Notes under the pieces: model-generated
What the model saw: only the letters and a program-made list of their open reading frames with translations
What the model was told of the DNA's origin: nothing
The model's database searches: none
In this document: positions 1-12,030 of the stretch, one piece after another
Layout: each line of letters begins with the position of its first letter
Position numbering within the stretch: position 1 is the first letter of the stretch
Assembly (NCBI RefSeq): GCF_037975245.1
Contig: NC_092569.1
Location: forward strand, 13,722,501 to 13,786,500
Origin: Apostichopus japonicus
Lineage: Eukaryota > Echinodermata > Holothuroidea > Aspidochirotida > Stichopodidae
Direction: 5' to 3'
DNA: 64,000 nucleotides
Made by a program: the position numbers and the translations under genes

Positions 1-720
1 TCACATAAGTTTATCTGGATTTTGTTTAAAGGTGGTATAGAGAATTCCAAATTCCCATGATGTTTTTCCCTCTTTAACTTTGAACAATTTTTATGTTTAT
101 ACACAAATATTGTTTGCATTCTGACGTATAAGTTTTTAAACTTTTCCCAAAATAATTAATATTATATACAAATGTAATATAGTAAGCTACTTTATAGTTT
201 CAATCAAATATTTAAATTAATGCCTCATTATTGTGTTTTGCTTAAATTTGTAAATCATCAGTCAGCATGTATTATCTGAAGGTAAAGTTAAATACTATTT
301 TGGTAACCAATGCGATAGTTAATCTACTGTAAATCAAACACGCCTAGATGTATAGAAAGATTAAACAAGAAAAGTATCAATTTGAAACTCATACAAAACA
401 CATTTTCAAAACGATTCTTACCGAAAATATTTTACTAAATTTCTATCATCGGGTTGCGCGTCATAAACTACTTTTCTTAATTATATTTTTAAGTTAATTA
501 TAACAAGGGTATTGAGGATGGCAGTGTGGTGTACTCTAATAAACAAAATTTAAGCAAAAAATGTCAAATAATAAGGGAACAAAGTACAAGTTTGCAGGTT
601 TATCCAAAGAACGCTTATTTCTGGTCGACCCAAATAAATCTTAAAAAGCTCTTTATAAAAACCTCCATTTAGAAAGATATAGTGCTGTAACACTCTACTT
701 GACAATACGATCAAATAAGT
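1..720. other. AT-rich non-coding stretch upstream of first array
   Basis: I see no convincing exon here. The only structure is a segment at about 197-350 that recurs at about 2668-2822. The 5' end of the fibrinogen-like gene, including its signal peptide, was not found and probably lies left of the window. Confidence 0.5.
197..350 (+). repeat. Direct repeat copy 1 (partner 2668-2822)
   Basis: About 150 bp beginning GTTTCAATCAAATATTTAAA is repeated at about 2668-2822 with scattered substitutions. Each copy precedes one of the two tandem arrays, which suggests that an intron segment was duplicated along with an ancestral repeat unit. Confidence 0.8.
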
Positions 721-829
721 TACACACCAAATGAAAACAACCTTTGATCATATATTTTCTTCAACATATTCTCCTGGCAAAGGAATTCCAAGAACTACTC
801 AGGATATACTGACCTCTTCTACTGCACAG

Positions 830-884
830 AAATCAGAGGATAAACCATCCACAGAAGCTGTTGGTAGCACTAATAATTCATCAA
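830..884 (+). CDS. Candidate Ser/Thr-rich exon of the fibrinogen-like gene
   Basis: A pyrimidine-rich acceptor ending in GCACAG precedes an open stretch encoding KSEDKPSTEAVGSTNNSS, and a GTGGGT donor follows. The length is 55 nt, phase 0 in and phase 1 out, which matches the phase-1 entry of the downstream stalk exons. The composition (Ser, Thr, Asn, Pro) fits a glycosylated stalk. Its 3' half is the unit that recurs in the adjacent tandem array. No start codon with a signal peptide was found, so this would be an internal exon. Splice usage is inferred. Confidence 0.35.
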
Positions 885-1938
885 GTGGGTACACGTACTT
901 TTGCATATTAGGAGGTTATCTGTTGTAATCATGCATACATTTATCATCATAGAAGCTGTTGGTAGCAATAATAATCCAACAAGTGGGTATACGTACTTTA
1001 GCATATTAGGAGGTTATCTGTTGTAACCATGCATGCATACATATACCATCCACAGAAGCTGTTGGTAGCACTAATAATTCATCAAGTGGGTACACGTACT
1101 TTTGCATATTAGGAGGTTATCTGTTGTAATCATGCATACATTTATCATCACAGAAGCTGTTGGTAGCACTAATAATCCAACAAGTGGGTATACGTACTTT
1201 TGCATATTAGGAGGTTTTCTGTTGTAACCATGCATGCATACATATACCATCCACAGAAGCTGTTGGTAGCACTTATAATTCATCAAGTGGGTACACGTAC
1301 TTTTACAAATTAGGAGGTTATCTGTTGTAATCATGCATACATTTATCATCATAGAAGCTGTTGGTAGCAATAATAATCCAACAAGTGGGTATACCTACTT
1401 TAGCATATTTGGAGGTTCCCTGTTGTAACCATGCATGCATACATATACCATCCACAGAAGCTGTTGGTAGCACTAATAATTCATCAAGTGGGTACACGTA
1501 CTTTTGCATATTAGGAGGTTATCTGTTGTAATCATGCATACATTTATCATCACAGAAGCTGTTGGTAGCACTAATAATCCAACAAGTGGGTATACGTACT
1601 TTTGCATATTAGGAGGTTTTCTGTTGTAACCATGCATGCATACATATACCATCCACAGAAGCTGTTGGTAGCACTTATAATTCATCAAGTGGGTACACGT
1701 ACTTTTACAAATTAGGAGGTTATCTGTTGTAATCATGCATACATTTATCATCACAGAAGCTGTTGGTAGCACTAATAATCCAACAAGTGGGTATACGTAC
1801 TTTTGCATATTAGGAGGTTTTCTGTTGTAACCATGCATGCATACATTTACCATCCACAGAAGCTGTTGGTAGCACTAATACACTACCAAGTGGGTATACG
1901 TACTTTTGCATATTAGGAGGTTATCTGTTATAACCTTT
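845..1938 (+). repeat. Tandem array, alternating 98/103-bp units (201-bp dimer)
   Basis: The landmark AGAAGCTGTTGGTAGC occurs at 853, 951, 1054, 1152, 1255, 1353, 1456, 1554, 1657, 1755 and 1858. Spacings alternate 98 and 103 bp, so the dimer is exactly 201 bp. Variants such as ACTTATAATTC and ACAAATTAGG recur every second dimer, giving a 402-bp higher-order unit. Each half-unit carries a possible acceptor (…CACAG or …CATAG) and a GTGGGTA donor-like site enclosing 30 nt that would be phase 1-1. Open frames on the minus strand through the array are repeat shadows. Confidence 0.9.
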
Positions 1939-1944
1939 CACATG

Positions 1945-2667
1945 CATGTATACAAACTTCGATGCCCAAGAGTGGCATTACTTTAAGAATTTGTCTCGTT
2001 TCGACAACATGTTTATACAAACCTAACATAATTTTTAAAATTTAAAGCAATATCTTTTATTTTGTTAATATGTAATTTACATTCGAATGTTGGTTAATTA
2101 GATGTTTTCTGGATTGCACACAACCACAACTTGGTGTAAATAATGTGTATAGAACAATAACAACTGGATTTCTCATTTGGCGTAGGAACGGGAGAATCTA
2201 CTGAAACTACGTTGATCCCTCCTACCATATTTACAGATTTTCTGTCGATACCAGTTGTAAATATGAGTACCCAGACACCAGTCGGTAGGTGTAAACATGT
2301 ATTATAATTGTCAAATATCACCTCCATGGTTTTCCTACATAGGCCTATATGTTAGCTCTTTATAACAGGATGTCGTTGAATGCTCTGATTTATATATGTG
2401 TTAGAATGTAGTATTTTCCGCTTCTGTGATTATTTGGAGAAGGGGTGTGGGTTGAATTATATTTCATGACAGGAATATACCATAAACAAGCAAAATTGGT
2501 TTCATGTTTTTTTTTACGTATATGTTTGTTTAACATTTAACTCATTTTATACCAATAACTCGTTTTAACAAATGAGATTATATGACCATTAACATAAATG
2601 TCAGTCAAAACTATTTCTTATTAATTGACTCTGACGAAATCGACATTGATTAACCGACAACTGTAAA
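1945..2667. other. Non-coding spacer between the two arrays
   Basis: I see no exon, RNA gene or clear mobile element here. It is most likely intronic, because candidate stalk exons lie on both sides. Confidence 0.5.
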
Positions 2668-2822
2668 GTTTCAATCAAATATTTAAAGTAATGCCTCATT
2701 ATTGTGTTTTGCTTAAATTTGTTAATCATCAATCATCATGTATTATCTGAAGGTAAAATGAAATACTATTTTGGTAACCAATACATTAGTTGATCAACTG
2801 TAAATGAAACACGCCTATATAT
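2668..2822 (+). repeat. Direct repeat copy 2 (partner 197-350)
   Basis: Second copy of the 150-bp segment described at 197-350, placed just before the 180-bp exon array. Confidence 0.8.
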
Positions 2823-2849
2823 AAAGACTCATGTGATAAAAGAAGAAAT

Positions 2850-5010
2850 CACATTAATTATGCATTATTAAGTTTTTCATAAACATCCTTCCTATCCTTG
2901 TTTAGGTAAGACAGTGCAAGAATCAAAGAAACCAACTACTGCAGTCACTAATGAACCACAAGGCACGACTCTAGGTAAGTCCCGTAGCATATCAAGCGCA
3001 CTACTGATACCATGTGTTAATAGAAGAAATCACATTAATTATGCATTATTAAGTTTTTCATAAACATCCTTCCTATCCTTGTTTAGGTAAGACAGTGCAA
3101 GAATCAAAGAAACCAACTACTGCAGTTACTACTGAGCCACAAGGCACGACTCTAGGTAAGTCCCGGGGTATATCAAGCGCACTACTGATACCATGTGTTA
3201 ATAGAAGAAATCACATTAATTATGCATTATTAAGTTTTTCATAAACATCCTTCCTATACTTTTTAGGTAAGACAATGCAAGAATCAGAGGAACCAATTAC
3301 TGCAGTCACTACTGAACCACAAGGCATGACTCTAGGTAAGTCCCGTAGCATATCAAGCGCACTACTGATACCATGTGTTAATAGAAGAAATCACATTAAT
3401 TATACATTATTAAGTTTTTCATAAACATCCTTCCTATCCTTGTTTAGGTAAGACAGTGCAAGAATCAAAGAAACCAACTACTGCAGTTACTACTGAGCCA
3501 CAATGCACGACTCTAGGTAAGTCCCGGGGTATATCAAGCGCACTACTGATACCATGTGTTAATAGAAGAAATCACATTAATTATGCATTATTAAGTTTTT
3601 CATAAACATCCTTCCTATACTTTTTAGGTAAGACAATGCAAGAATCAGAGGAACCAATTACTGCAGTCACTACTGAACCACAAGGCATGACTCTAGGTAA
3701 GTCCCGTAGCATATCAAGCGCACTACTGATACCATGTGTTAATAGAAGAAATCACATTAATTATACATTATTAAGTTTTTCATAAACATCCTTCCTATCC
3801 TTGTTTAGGTAAGACAGTGCAAGAATCAAAGAAACCAACTACTGCAGTTACTACTGAGCCACAAGGCACGACTCTAGGTAAGTCCCGGGGTATATCAAGC
3901 GCACTACTGATACCATGTGTTAATAGAAGAAATCACATTAATTATGCATTATTAAGTTTTTCATAAACATCCTTCCTATACTTTTTAGGTAAGACAATGC
4001 AAGAATCAAAGGAACCAATTACTGCAGTCACTACTGAACCACAAGGCATGACTCTAGGTAAGTCCCGTAGCATATCAAGCGCACTACTGATACCATGTGT
4101 TAATAGAAGAAATCACATTAATTATACATTATTAAGTTTTTCATAAACATCCTTCCTATCCTTGTTTAGGTAAGACAGTGCAAGAATCAAAGAAACCAAC
4201 TACTGCAGTTACTACTGAGCCACAAGGCACGACTCTTGGTAAGTCCCGGGGTATATCAAGCGCACAACTTACATTATGTGTTAATAGATGCATTATTCAA
4301 TTGTTCATAAACATCCTTCCTATCCTTGTTTAGGTAAGACAATGCAAGAATCAAAGGAACCAACTACTGCAGTCACTACTGAACCACAAGGCACGACTCT
4401 AGGTAAGTCCCGTAGCATATCAAGCGCACAACTCACATTATGTGTTAATAAAAGTAATCACATTAATGATGCATTATTAAGTTTTTCATAAACATCCTTC
4501 CTATCCCTTTTTAGGTAAGACAGTGCAAGAATCTGAGGATCCAACTACTGCAGTCACTACTGAGCCACAAGGCACGACTCTAGGTAAGTCCCGTAGCATA
4601 TCAAGCGCAAAACTCACATTATGTGTTAATAGAAGAAATCACATTAATGATGCATTATTCAATTGTTCATAAACATCCTTCCTATCCTTGTTTAGGTAAG
4701 ATAGTGCAAGAATCAAAGGAACCAACTACTGCAGTCACTACTGAACCACAAGGCACGACTCTAGGTAAGTCCCGTAGCATATCAAGCGCACTACTGATAT
4801 CATGTGTTAATAGAAGAAATCACATTAATTATGCATTATAAAATTGTTTATAAACATCCTTCCTATCCTTGTTTAGGTAAGACAGTGCAAGAATCAAAGG
4901 AACCAACTACTGCAGTCACTACTGAGCCACAAGGCATGACTCTTGGTAAGTCCCGTAGCATATCAAGCGCACTACAGATATCATGTGATAATAGAAGAAA
5001 TCACATTAAG
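2850..5010 (+). repeat. Tandem array of about 180-bp units, each with one 69-nt exon
   Basis: Twelve units, each with a conserved acceptor (CTATCCTTGTTTAG or CTATACTTTTTAG), a 69-nt exon and a GTAAGTCCCG donor. Exons: 2906-2974, 3087-3155, 3267-3335, 3448-3516, 3628-3696, 3809-3877, 3989-4057, 4170-4238, 4334-4402, 4515-4583, 4696-4764, 4877-4945. Copies 2, 4, 6 and 8 are one variant and copies 3, 5 and 7 another. Each series is spaced exactly 361 bp, so the middle of the array grew by two-unit duplications. Unit 9 is shortened to a 164-bp spacing. Confidence 0.95.
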
Positions 5011-7991
5011 TTGCAATCAGCTTTCCGCCGTTAAGTTCATATAAGGATGTTTCAACATGGAAAAATGAAACAAAACATAATAATCATGATATTTCAAAGC
5101 TAAACTGCTCTTATCTCCATGCAGTTTCTTCGATATATACGTGTCCTCCGAACATGATCTATGGAAACTGCACTTGTGAAGCAACATGTGAAGATCCCAA
5201 AGGAGAGTCTGCTTGTCACAGTACCTGTTTGGGTAGCATGGGTTGTATCTGCAAAGCTGGATTAATGCTGAATGGAAGTGACTGTATCAGTGCGAGTAGA
5301 TGCAGCTGTTTCGTTGCAGAGGCCAACTTGGTTATATCGGTGAGTTTTTGTGACGTCTATTTAAATGTCAGATGACATTTCTAATGGATATTTAATCAGA
5401 GAATTAAATTTATCTGACAAAATTGTCTTTCTTCCAACTTAAAATTTTACATTTGATCTGTTTTAGAAAAGAAAACCATACGTTAACGATAACTGCACCC
5501 AGAAGTGTTCCTGTAGCAATAACCGACTGATCTGTGAAGATGACTACAGCTGTAGTACTAATGCTGTGTGTGATGTCCAGAATGAAGTACGACAGTGTTA
5601 TTGTAATAATGGATATGTAGGGTACGGTGAAGATTGTCGATCCCTTAGAGACTGCCAGGATGTTTATGACGCTGGACGTACAAAAGATGGCGTTTATACA
5701 ATCATGCCTACTGGATGGCCTGGTTTACCATTCAACGTATCTTGTAGAATGGGAAACGGTGGAGGATGGACCGTAAGTCTTGATTGAAACATAATGAATA
5801 TTTCAAGTATGTTTCTGTGAGTTTTGTTGACTAAGTCTATTGTTGACAGTAATGCAAGTCCAAGTTTCTGTTTTCGGTTTGGTTGCACTTTTATAATTCC
5901 TTACCAGGTATTGAGTGTATCAAAAATACTTTAGTGGAAGAAAAGTGTGACAACACGAAAAATTCCCACCCCCTAAAGAAAACAAAAACAAAGAAACGTC
6001 CTACATTTATCTTACTGAAATAGTATTCTATTAATATATTCGTGCGGTGTTTCTTAATTTAAGTTGCATGTTACCATGCTTCACGACTCTCGTCATTATA
6101 TTTCTTTCATTGTATTTATTCGCAATATTTTCAGGTGTTTCAACGTCGTACCGATGGCTCTACTAGTTTTTATCAGAACTGGGCTGCGTACAAGGACGGG
6201 TTTGGTGACAGCAGGAACTTATGGCTAGGAAATGAAAAGCTTCATTACTTGACGAACCAGAGAAACTACAAGCTTCGCTTTGACATCACTACTCTTACTG
6301 GATCTGATACATATGCTGAGTATACAGAATTTCAAGTCGAGTCTGAAAGCAATAAGTACAGAATGAATAAACTGGGCAATCACAGTGGAAATACAGGTTT
6401 GTTACATATTTGATGTTTGCGCCTTGCCTTGGATAATAGGTCAAGTTTGTGTTCACAATAAACTTTATGAGAAAATGTTGGTCACGGTTTGAACACATCT
6501 TGATGTTAAATAATTACTCCAAAATGTGCTATAAGTACACTGGATCAGAAACCCTTACAAAGAGGGTTTGTTGTAACACCCAACCCCCTTTACAAGTCAC
6601 GCCGCCGTTTCTACGGTTGTATAGACGAGATTAGTAAAAAGTCGATGATCCATTTCTGGGTATGTATGATAAAATTCACGCATTAATTAGAACAGAAAAC
6701 AAATAGACACAAAACAAAAACGAATAAATAATACCACGCATATTGAACCATCTTAATAAGTTACAATTGACGTGAAGAACCATCCTTACATTCGCCAGTT
6801 TTGGTGTTGTAACATTGGAAGAGCAAAGAAGGTTTTGTCCCGAACGGGATTTGAGCAAATGATCTGATTAATTGCAAACAATTCTCGTTCCATCTGGACC
6901 CGTTACTTTAAAGAACAGATATGTGTTAGATAGTTACCGTATCACCATATCAATTGGATACCGGTGGTACTATTTACAAAATATTGAAGTAGTCTGACTA
7001 ACCGATGAAAAAGAAAATATATTGCATGAGCAAGCATCAGTCTAAGAACAGGAAATATTATGGAAGAGACCATATATTTTCACAGAACCATTAATAGACA
7101 ATAAATATTGAGAGTTTCCAGTGAACAAATACTACTAACAGAATAATGTTTTTACAAGATCTGCGAAACAATTATACCAAGAAGAGTCACACACCATCTT
7201 TGAAGACAAAGACGACCCGAGACATAGATAAAATTGTAATGTGAAAATAATAACTAAAAACTAGTTAATGGAACGCCCAGTTGTTAGCTCTCCTTTAAAG
7301 CCAAGTTCAATATTTACTAATTTAATCATAATATTTAATATCATCAGACAATCATTTCTTGTAGACAAGCTTAATTTGTATGTTACTATTCACCAGTGAA
7401 TTTAAATCCAGATCACATCCATTAGTAAGGAGCCTTATTGAAATAAAGAACTATCAAGAATAAATCAGCACATGAAATATATAATGATTACTCAATTATC
7501 ACATTAAAAATGAATTCTGGATATCTCTAAATTAAATCACCCTTACCCCACCCACAACCCTTCTTTTTCCAGTTTACTTGAAAACTTATTTTATGTCCCA
7601 ACAAAAGTGTGCAATATAACCGGATACTAACGCTATTGTTTAATGACTAAGTATCAACCACTGAAAGTTCTTGCTGTTTTCCTTCACAGGTAATTTTCTC
7701 TATTATAACAGAGGAAAACAATTCAGCACGCATGACCGAGACAATGACGCATGTGGTAACTTCGACTGTGCAGAGAAGCACAGAAGTGGCTGGTGGCACT
7801 CGGATACTGGGTGCTCTACTTGTGGTAGTAATAGCGAATGCTCTTCTTTCCAATACAGCAGCAGCTGTCAGTCATATTGTACTCCTGAAAACCTCAACGG
7901 TGTCTACGATGGAGACAACGGGGAAATGATCTACTCTCATTCTAACTGCAACCCCCAATATGTTGAGATGAATATTCGACCATCCTCTTGA
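2906..7991 (+). CDS. Mucin-stalk / TIL / EGF-like / fibrinogen-domain secreted protein (5'-partial)
   Basis: Sixteen exons join in consistent phase: twelve 69-nt stalk exons (positions under the array entry), 5125-5339, 5467-5772, 6135-6396 and 7690-7991, ending in TGA. They give about 636 residues without the missing N-terminus. Domain order: a Thr/Pro/Glu-rich stalk of twelve 23-residue repeats (PTTAVTTEPQGTTL type), a Cys-rich TIL domain, an EGF-like segment, then a complete FReD. FReD proteins (ficolins, FREPs, tachylectins) are secreted lectins that often bind acetylated sugars; a recognition role is inferred from the family. Phases run 1-1 through the stalk, then 1-0, 0-0, 0-1, 1-end. 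The signal peptide and first exons were not found. The minus-strand gene at 58.8-61.3 kb has the same exon plan. Confidence 0.85.
5125..5772 (+). CDS. TIL and EGF-like exons of the left fibrinogen-like gene
   Basis: Exon 5125-5339 (215 nt, phase 1-0) encodes a trypsin-inhibitor-like cysteine-rich domain starting CPPNMIYGNCTCEATC and ending at RCSCFVAEANLVIS. Exon 5467-5772 (306 nt, phase 0-0) continues with CTQKCSC, then an EGF-like pattern CSTNAVCDV…CYCNNGYVGYGEDC. The same exon enters the FReD at DCQDVYDAGRTKDGVYTI and ends at NGGGWT. Donors are GTGAGT and GTAAGT. This TIL plus EGF-like arrangement resembles von Willebrand-type assemblies (zonadhesin, tectorin) and is probably extracellular. 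A protease-inhibitor function is not implied. Confidence 0.85.
6135..7991 (+). CDS. Fibrinogen C-terminal domain exons of the left gene
   Basis: Exon 6135-6396 begins VFQRRTDGSTSFYQNW and includes the FReD hallmarks YKDGFGD, LWLGNEKLHYLT and YKLRFD. Exon 7690-7991 carries NFLYYNRGKQFSTHDRDND, the usual calcium-binding acidic stretch, then the HRSGWWH variant of the WWY block, a Cys-rich insert, NLNGVY and the terminal EMNIRP before TGA. The intron between these exons is about 1.3 kb with nothing recognisable in it. The C-terminal third has more cysteines than a standard FReD, so its disulfide pattern may differ. Confidence 0.9.
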
Positions 7992-8328
7992 GTTGATGAC
8001 GGATAGTCTGTCATGTGGTTTCACTCGAATCCATTGTAGAAAACGTGAGTTGTAAAACGAACAGATATTATTCGTTATGAGAAAGACAAATCAACTGGAC
8101 GAAACAAGCACATGGAAGTATCTGACACAAAAAAAACCCATTAAATTATGGCATCATCTTCAAGGATTGAAACCTCTCAAGAAAACTTTAATGAGGAAAT
8201 TAAATGTTCAAATGTGAGTCGCAGATTGTAATTACAATATATATACATTAATCTTCAGACACACCTTGAATATTCATTTTTTTGGAATTATTACCTAAGT
8301 TGATTATGTTTCAATTTCAGTGAATGTG

Positions 8329-8334
8329 AATAAA
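8329..8334 (+). promoter_or_regulatory. Polyadenylation signal AATAAA of the left fibrinogen-like gene
   Basis: A canonical hexamer lies about 340 bp after the TGA at 7989-7991, on the same strand, with no later exon recognised. Confidence 0.6.
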
Positions 8335-8339
8335 TATAA

Positions 8340-9240
8340 TGGAACAGTTTCATATATGTGTATTTATTAGGTTCATTGTGCATATAACTCTAAAATACGT
8401 GGAGTAACGAGCGATGGGCAGGGGCAGGAACCCCGCCTCTCCCACTTAAATGTCCCCGGCTTTCCCAACATGAAATTGTTGGGCAAAAATAAATATTGAA
8501 CGAAAATAACGAACGCATTTTTAGCCTCTGTTAAACTAGTTCGCGGATGACGTTCATTCTTAATTGACGAGAGTTCTCAAATTAGTTCCAGACAATTACA
8601 CCTAATGTTAAATATCACCCTATCATTTTTCTTGCTAGTATCGCTACGAGGCCTCCATCCCTCTTGCACACACGCTACCCAAACGAGATAATCTGCTACC
8701 ATACTTGTTAAATAATGTACATGTTTATAATTGTATACCATCGTTAGTTATATCATTACAATTACATTGCCCTTGATAAGCTATCAAGTCCAATGTTCCT
8801 TTAATAAGCAATTCGTTGTGTGTTTGTTGGAATACATCCGTTGATTTATTTAATGTAGACTTAAAAGCACACACACAACCGTTCCACTCTGCTTTGAAAA
8901 CATTCTTGAAGAATGAAAATGGCACCAATTGGACGCTACGGACGGCGTCTTGCGTTCATTAAGTCGGTACCTATACCCAATTATTGGGAACTCCATCTTT
9001 TTAACGGCTCCCATCGTCAAGACGAAAGACTAGAGAATTTCTGCTACCAATGGGCTGATCTGTAACGTTATGATATTATGAAACAAACTGGTAGATAATT
9101 AAAATCTTTCGGTTTGTTGCCTGATCTAACTTTGACGTCGAACATTAAATTATTGAATGATTAACGTTTTCTTTAACATGAGTATTCTGAAGATTTGACA
9201 GACAAGTTATGCATTCAATCTCGCCGGTCTAACTTCAACT
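8340..9240. other. Intergenic, nothing recognised
   Basis: Only short chance ORFs on both strands; no splice-flanked coding block, RNA gene or terminal-repeat element was seen. Confidence 0.5.
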
Positions 9241-9244
9241 TGTT

Positions 9245-9565
9245 TGGTTACCACTGATATCAGCAATTAATTGGTGATAACATATGGCTATCAATTAATT
9301 GCTGATATCAATAAATATTTGCTGATATCACCAATTATTTGGGGATGTCAGCAATTATTTGCTGATTTCAGCAAATGAATTGGTGATATCAGCAAATCAT
9401 GTAATGATATCACCAATTATTTGCCGATATCAGCAATTAATTGTTAATATCAGCAATTATTTGCTGATATCAACAATGCCAACATATCAAAAAAAATGTT
9501 GATATCAGCAAATCAATTGATGATATTGGTAATTGATTTAATGATATCAGCAAATGAACCGTACA
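9245..9565. repeat. Degenerate tandem repeat built on palindrome GCTGATATCAGC
   Basis: About fifteen copies of a roughly 22-25-bp unit alternate GATATCAGCAA or TTGCTGATATC with AATTAATTG or CAATTATTTG. Because GATATC, GCTGATATCAGC and AATT are self-complementary, the tract can fold many ways. Copies have diverged by point changes and there is no unique spacer structure. Confidence 0.8.
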
Positions 9566-9569
9566 TATC

Positions 9570-12030
9570 ACTAATGCATGCTTTTGCTGGTCAATCGATT
9601 GTGGATGAAATTTTAACAATTTTCAAAAATTCTGGCAACATATTACCGTGATAACATCGTGTCAAAGATGACGTTTTGAAACACTACAGGCTAGAGTTAA
9701 TGGTAATTCATATAACCTTTGTATATATGGGCGGCCATTTGGGCAACAAATACAACGATGAAGCAAGCGACAAACTGACAAGAAAGACAGATGAAAAGGA
9801 ACAATAATAAGAATGTAGTGCACTACAGATAGACTGAAAGGATATACATCTTAACAAGAAGAGAACAAATAAACAGACCAAAATGAAGAAAATTAATATG
9901 ATCATACAGCGAGACTGAATTTGTTTGTATTTAAACAATACTACAAGAGAAGAAAAAATGTAAAGTTGGAAAAACAAATATATAAGAATCTTAACAAAGC
10001 ATCCATTTGCTATCACAATCTCCACACAGTGACAGACCGAATATAAAGCTCGACAACACTACGAAAAAGATGCACCAAAAAGAAACAAAAAAGACTAAAC
10101 AACCAAATTAAACTACACCAAACCGTCGATAATCGACATGACTACACGAACTAAATTGGACAGAATCAAAATGAACAGCCGGTGTGAAAGTACAGAGTGT
10201 CCCCTGTACAAAGTGTCCGCGGAGACAGCTGTCCCCACCTCACAGCAAATATAGTCCCGCCGGACGAAATGTCCTGGTACAGAATGTCCGCAAATACTTC
10301 ATAGCATATTTTGTCCCGCATAAAATTGAGACATTTCGACATTTAAAGGCAATTAAGTTCAATATATCAATAATTATAGTCGATGCATATATAGTTAGAT
10401 ATTACAGGAAATAAATGAGACGTTGTCATTGCTGCAAAACAAAAAATAGAACGGGTAAAAAAGAAGAAAAGGTAACAAGTCTTCCATCTGTAAAAGATGT
10501 TAATCATGTTTTTGTTGTGATTGCTGCTATTTAATCCTCCGTATATTTTGCATGTTGTATTCGGCTACTAAATTGCGTTCATAGTCATCTTTACAGAAGG
10601 AGAGATAGTATAAACCTAACTCCCCCCCCCCGCCCCAACGGAGGGCGGGTACGGGATAGGGCAGGCAACAGCTACAACAACAATGATAATTGCAGAGGTA
10701 AAAGATTACGAACTTAAAGGAGTTCAAATTTTCATTGTAGCCGTATTTCCCCAACACACAGTGGGTAAGATTTGGTAATTATGGTAACTGTACTTCGTAG
10801 GTCTACGAGAGTTGCCTAGCCAATATGTGTAATTTCAACGCTGTATACAAAACTCAGGCCCATACACATAATTTTGAGTGCAAGGATGGGGGGGGGGGAG
10901 GAGTTGGGATGGTAAGTTATCGATTTGTGTCATGGGGAGGGGTCTTCTTAAGTCCGTGACCTATCTGTGATGAGTTCCAAAATATTTTTGTTTGCTAATA
11001 ACAACCCTGAGGTAGCTGGAAGATAGGCTACTTCTCTGACCTTGAAAATATCATCACTGCCCCAACCCTCTCCGTACGGGCCTGACACCTATTCATTGAC
11101 TTTCATTACCACTTCATTGTTTACTTTTTTACACTTCCTTATTTTTGTCACTCAATCGTCGAGTCAAGGTTTTCTCCCTCTCAACAAGGTGGAGGGCCAT
11201 TCCGACACCCCTGCCCCCTAAACCCGTTGTGATGGCCATGCGTGAAGCATATTTTCATTTTTATAGACAAATGGCATGGCATGGCAGGGGGTAAGAGCCG
11301 GGGGGCACTGTCTGTACATGCTATTTTTAAAATGGCAGCCCATATCTTTTTGTAGCACGGTTAAAAATAAACAATCTCAATAAATAGTATTGATAGCATA
11401 CTAACACATCATATATATTTAAGTGATATGGCCGGTGTGTATCGGTTTATAGCATAACGAGTGGTAGTTGTGGAATGAGAAAGTTTCCCTCTGATGTTGT
11501 GTGCCCACCCCCCCCCCCCCCCACTTCCTATCCCCTGCATAGGATAATTCATGAGGAAATTTAACTGGAATGATGACTCTCCCTTTGTAGCTCTGATGCA
11601 ACTTAAGATAATTGATGCTTTCTATAGAGCATCCTTCAAGCAGGAAGGTATTACTTAATTAGAATGAGATACTACTGTCACTCTTCTTCAAACAATATGT
11701 ACTTGAAATTCTCATAATCCACATGAAGAACATCCTCTTTGGAGTTTGGTAAAGACCTCAATAAAACCATGCAGAAGGTTCCCTATAGGATTTCCCCCTT
11801 GAACTGCTTTCCACAAACAGTAGGATTACCTATATAATGCATTAATGTGCAACTTGATACCGTCAACATCTTAATCTTGATTGTAAATTACAAATAAAAT
11901 GGCTGATTCTCATGTTTCTAACGGGTTTTTCGTTAAGACTTACACAGAACTCCATAACAGCAAAAGTTACAACAGGAAGCAGAATATGGTCGGTTACATG
12001 TTTTTCTATGAGAACTTATCTTGAACACTT
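9570..12030. other. Intergenic, low-complexity patches
   Basis: No gene seen. About 10185-10320 repeats the short phrase GTGTCC, GTCCCG or TGTCCGC with CCTGTACA and GGTACAGAATG, a small degenerate repeat. G or C homopolymers occur near 10622, 10889 and 11508. Confidence 0.45.

Noticed and set aside
1071-1853. Repeated minus-strand ORFs in the first tandem array
   Set aside because: They are shadows of the 201-bp repeat; the coherent phase and splice signals are on the plus strand.
9245-9565. CRISPR-like alternation of repeats and spacers
   Set aside because: Units are degenerate, spacers are variants of the same sequence, and the window is eukaryotic.
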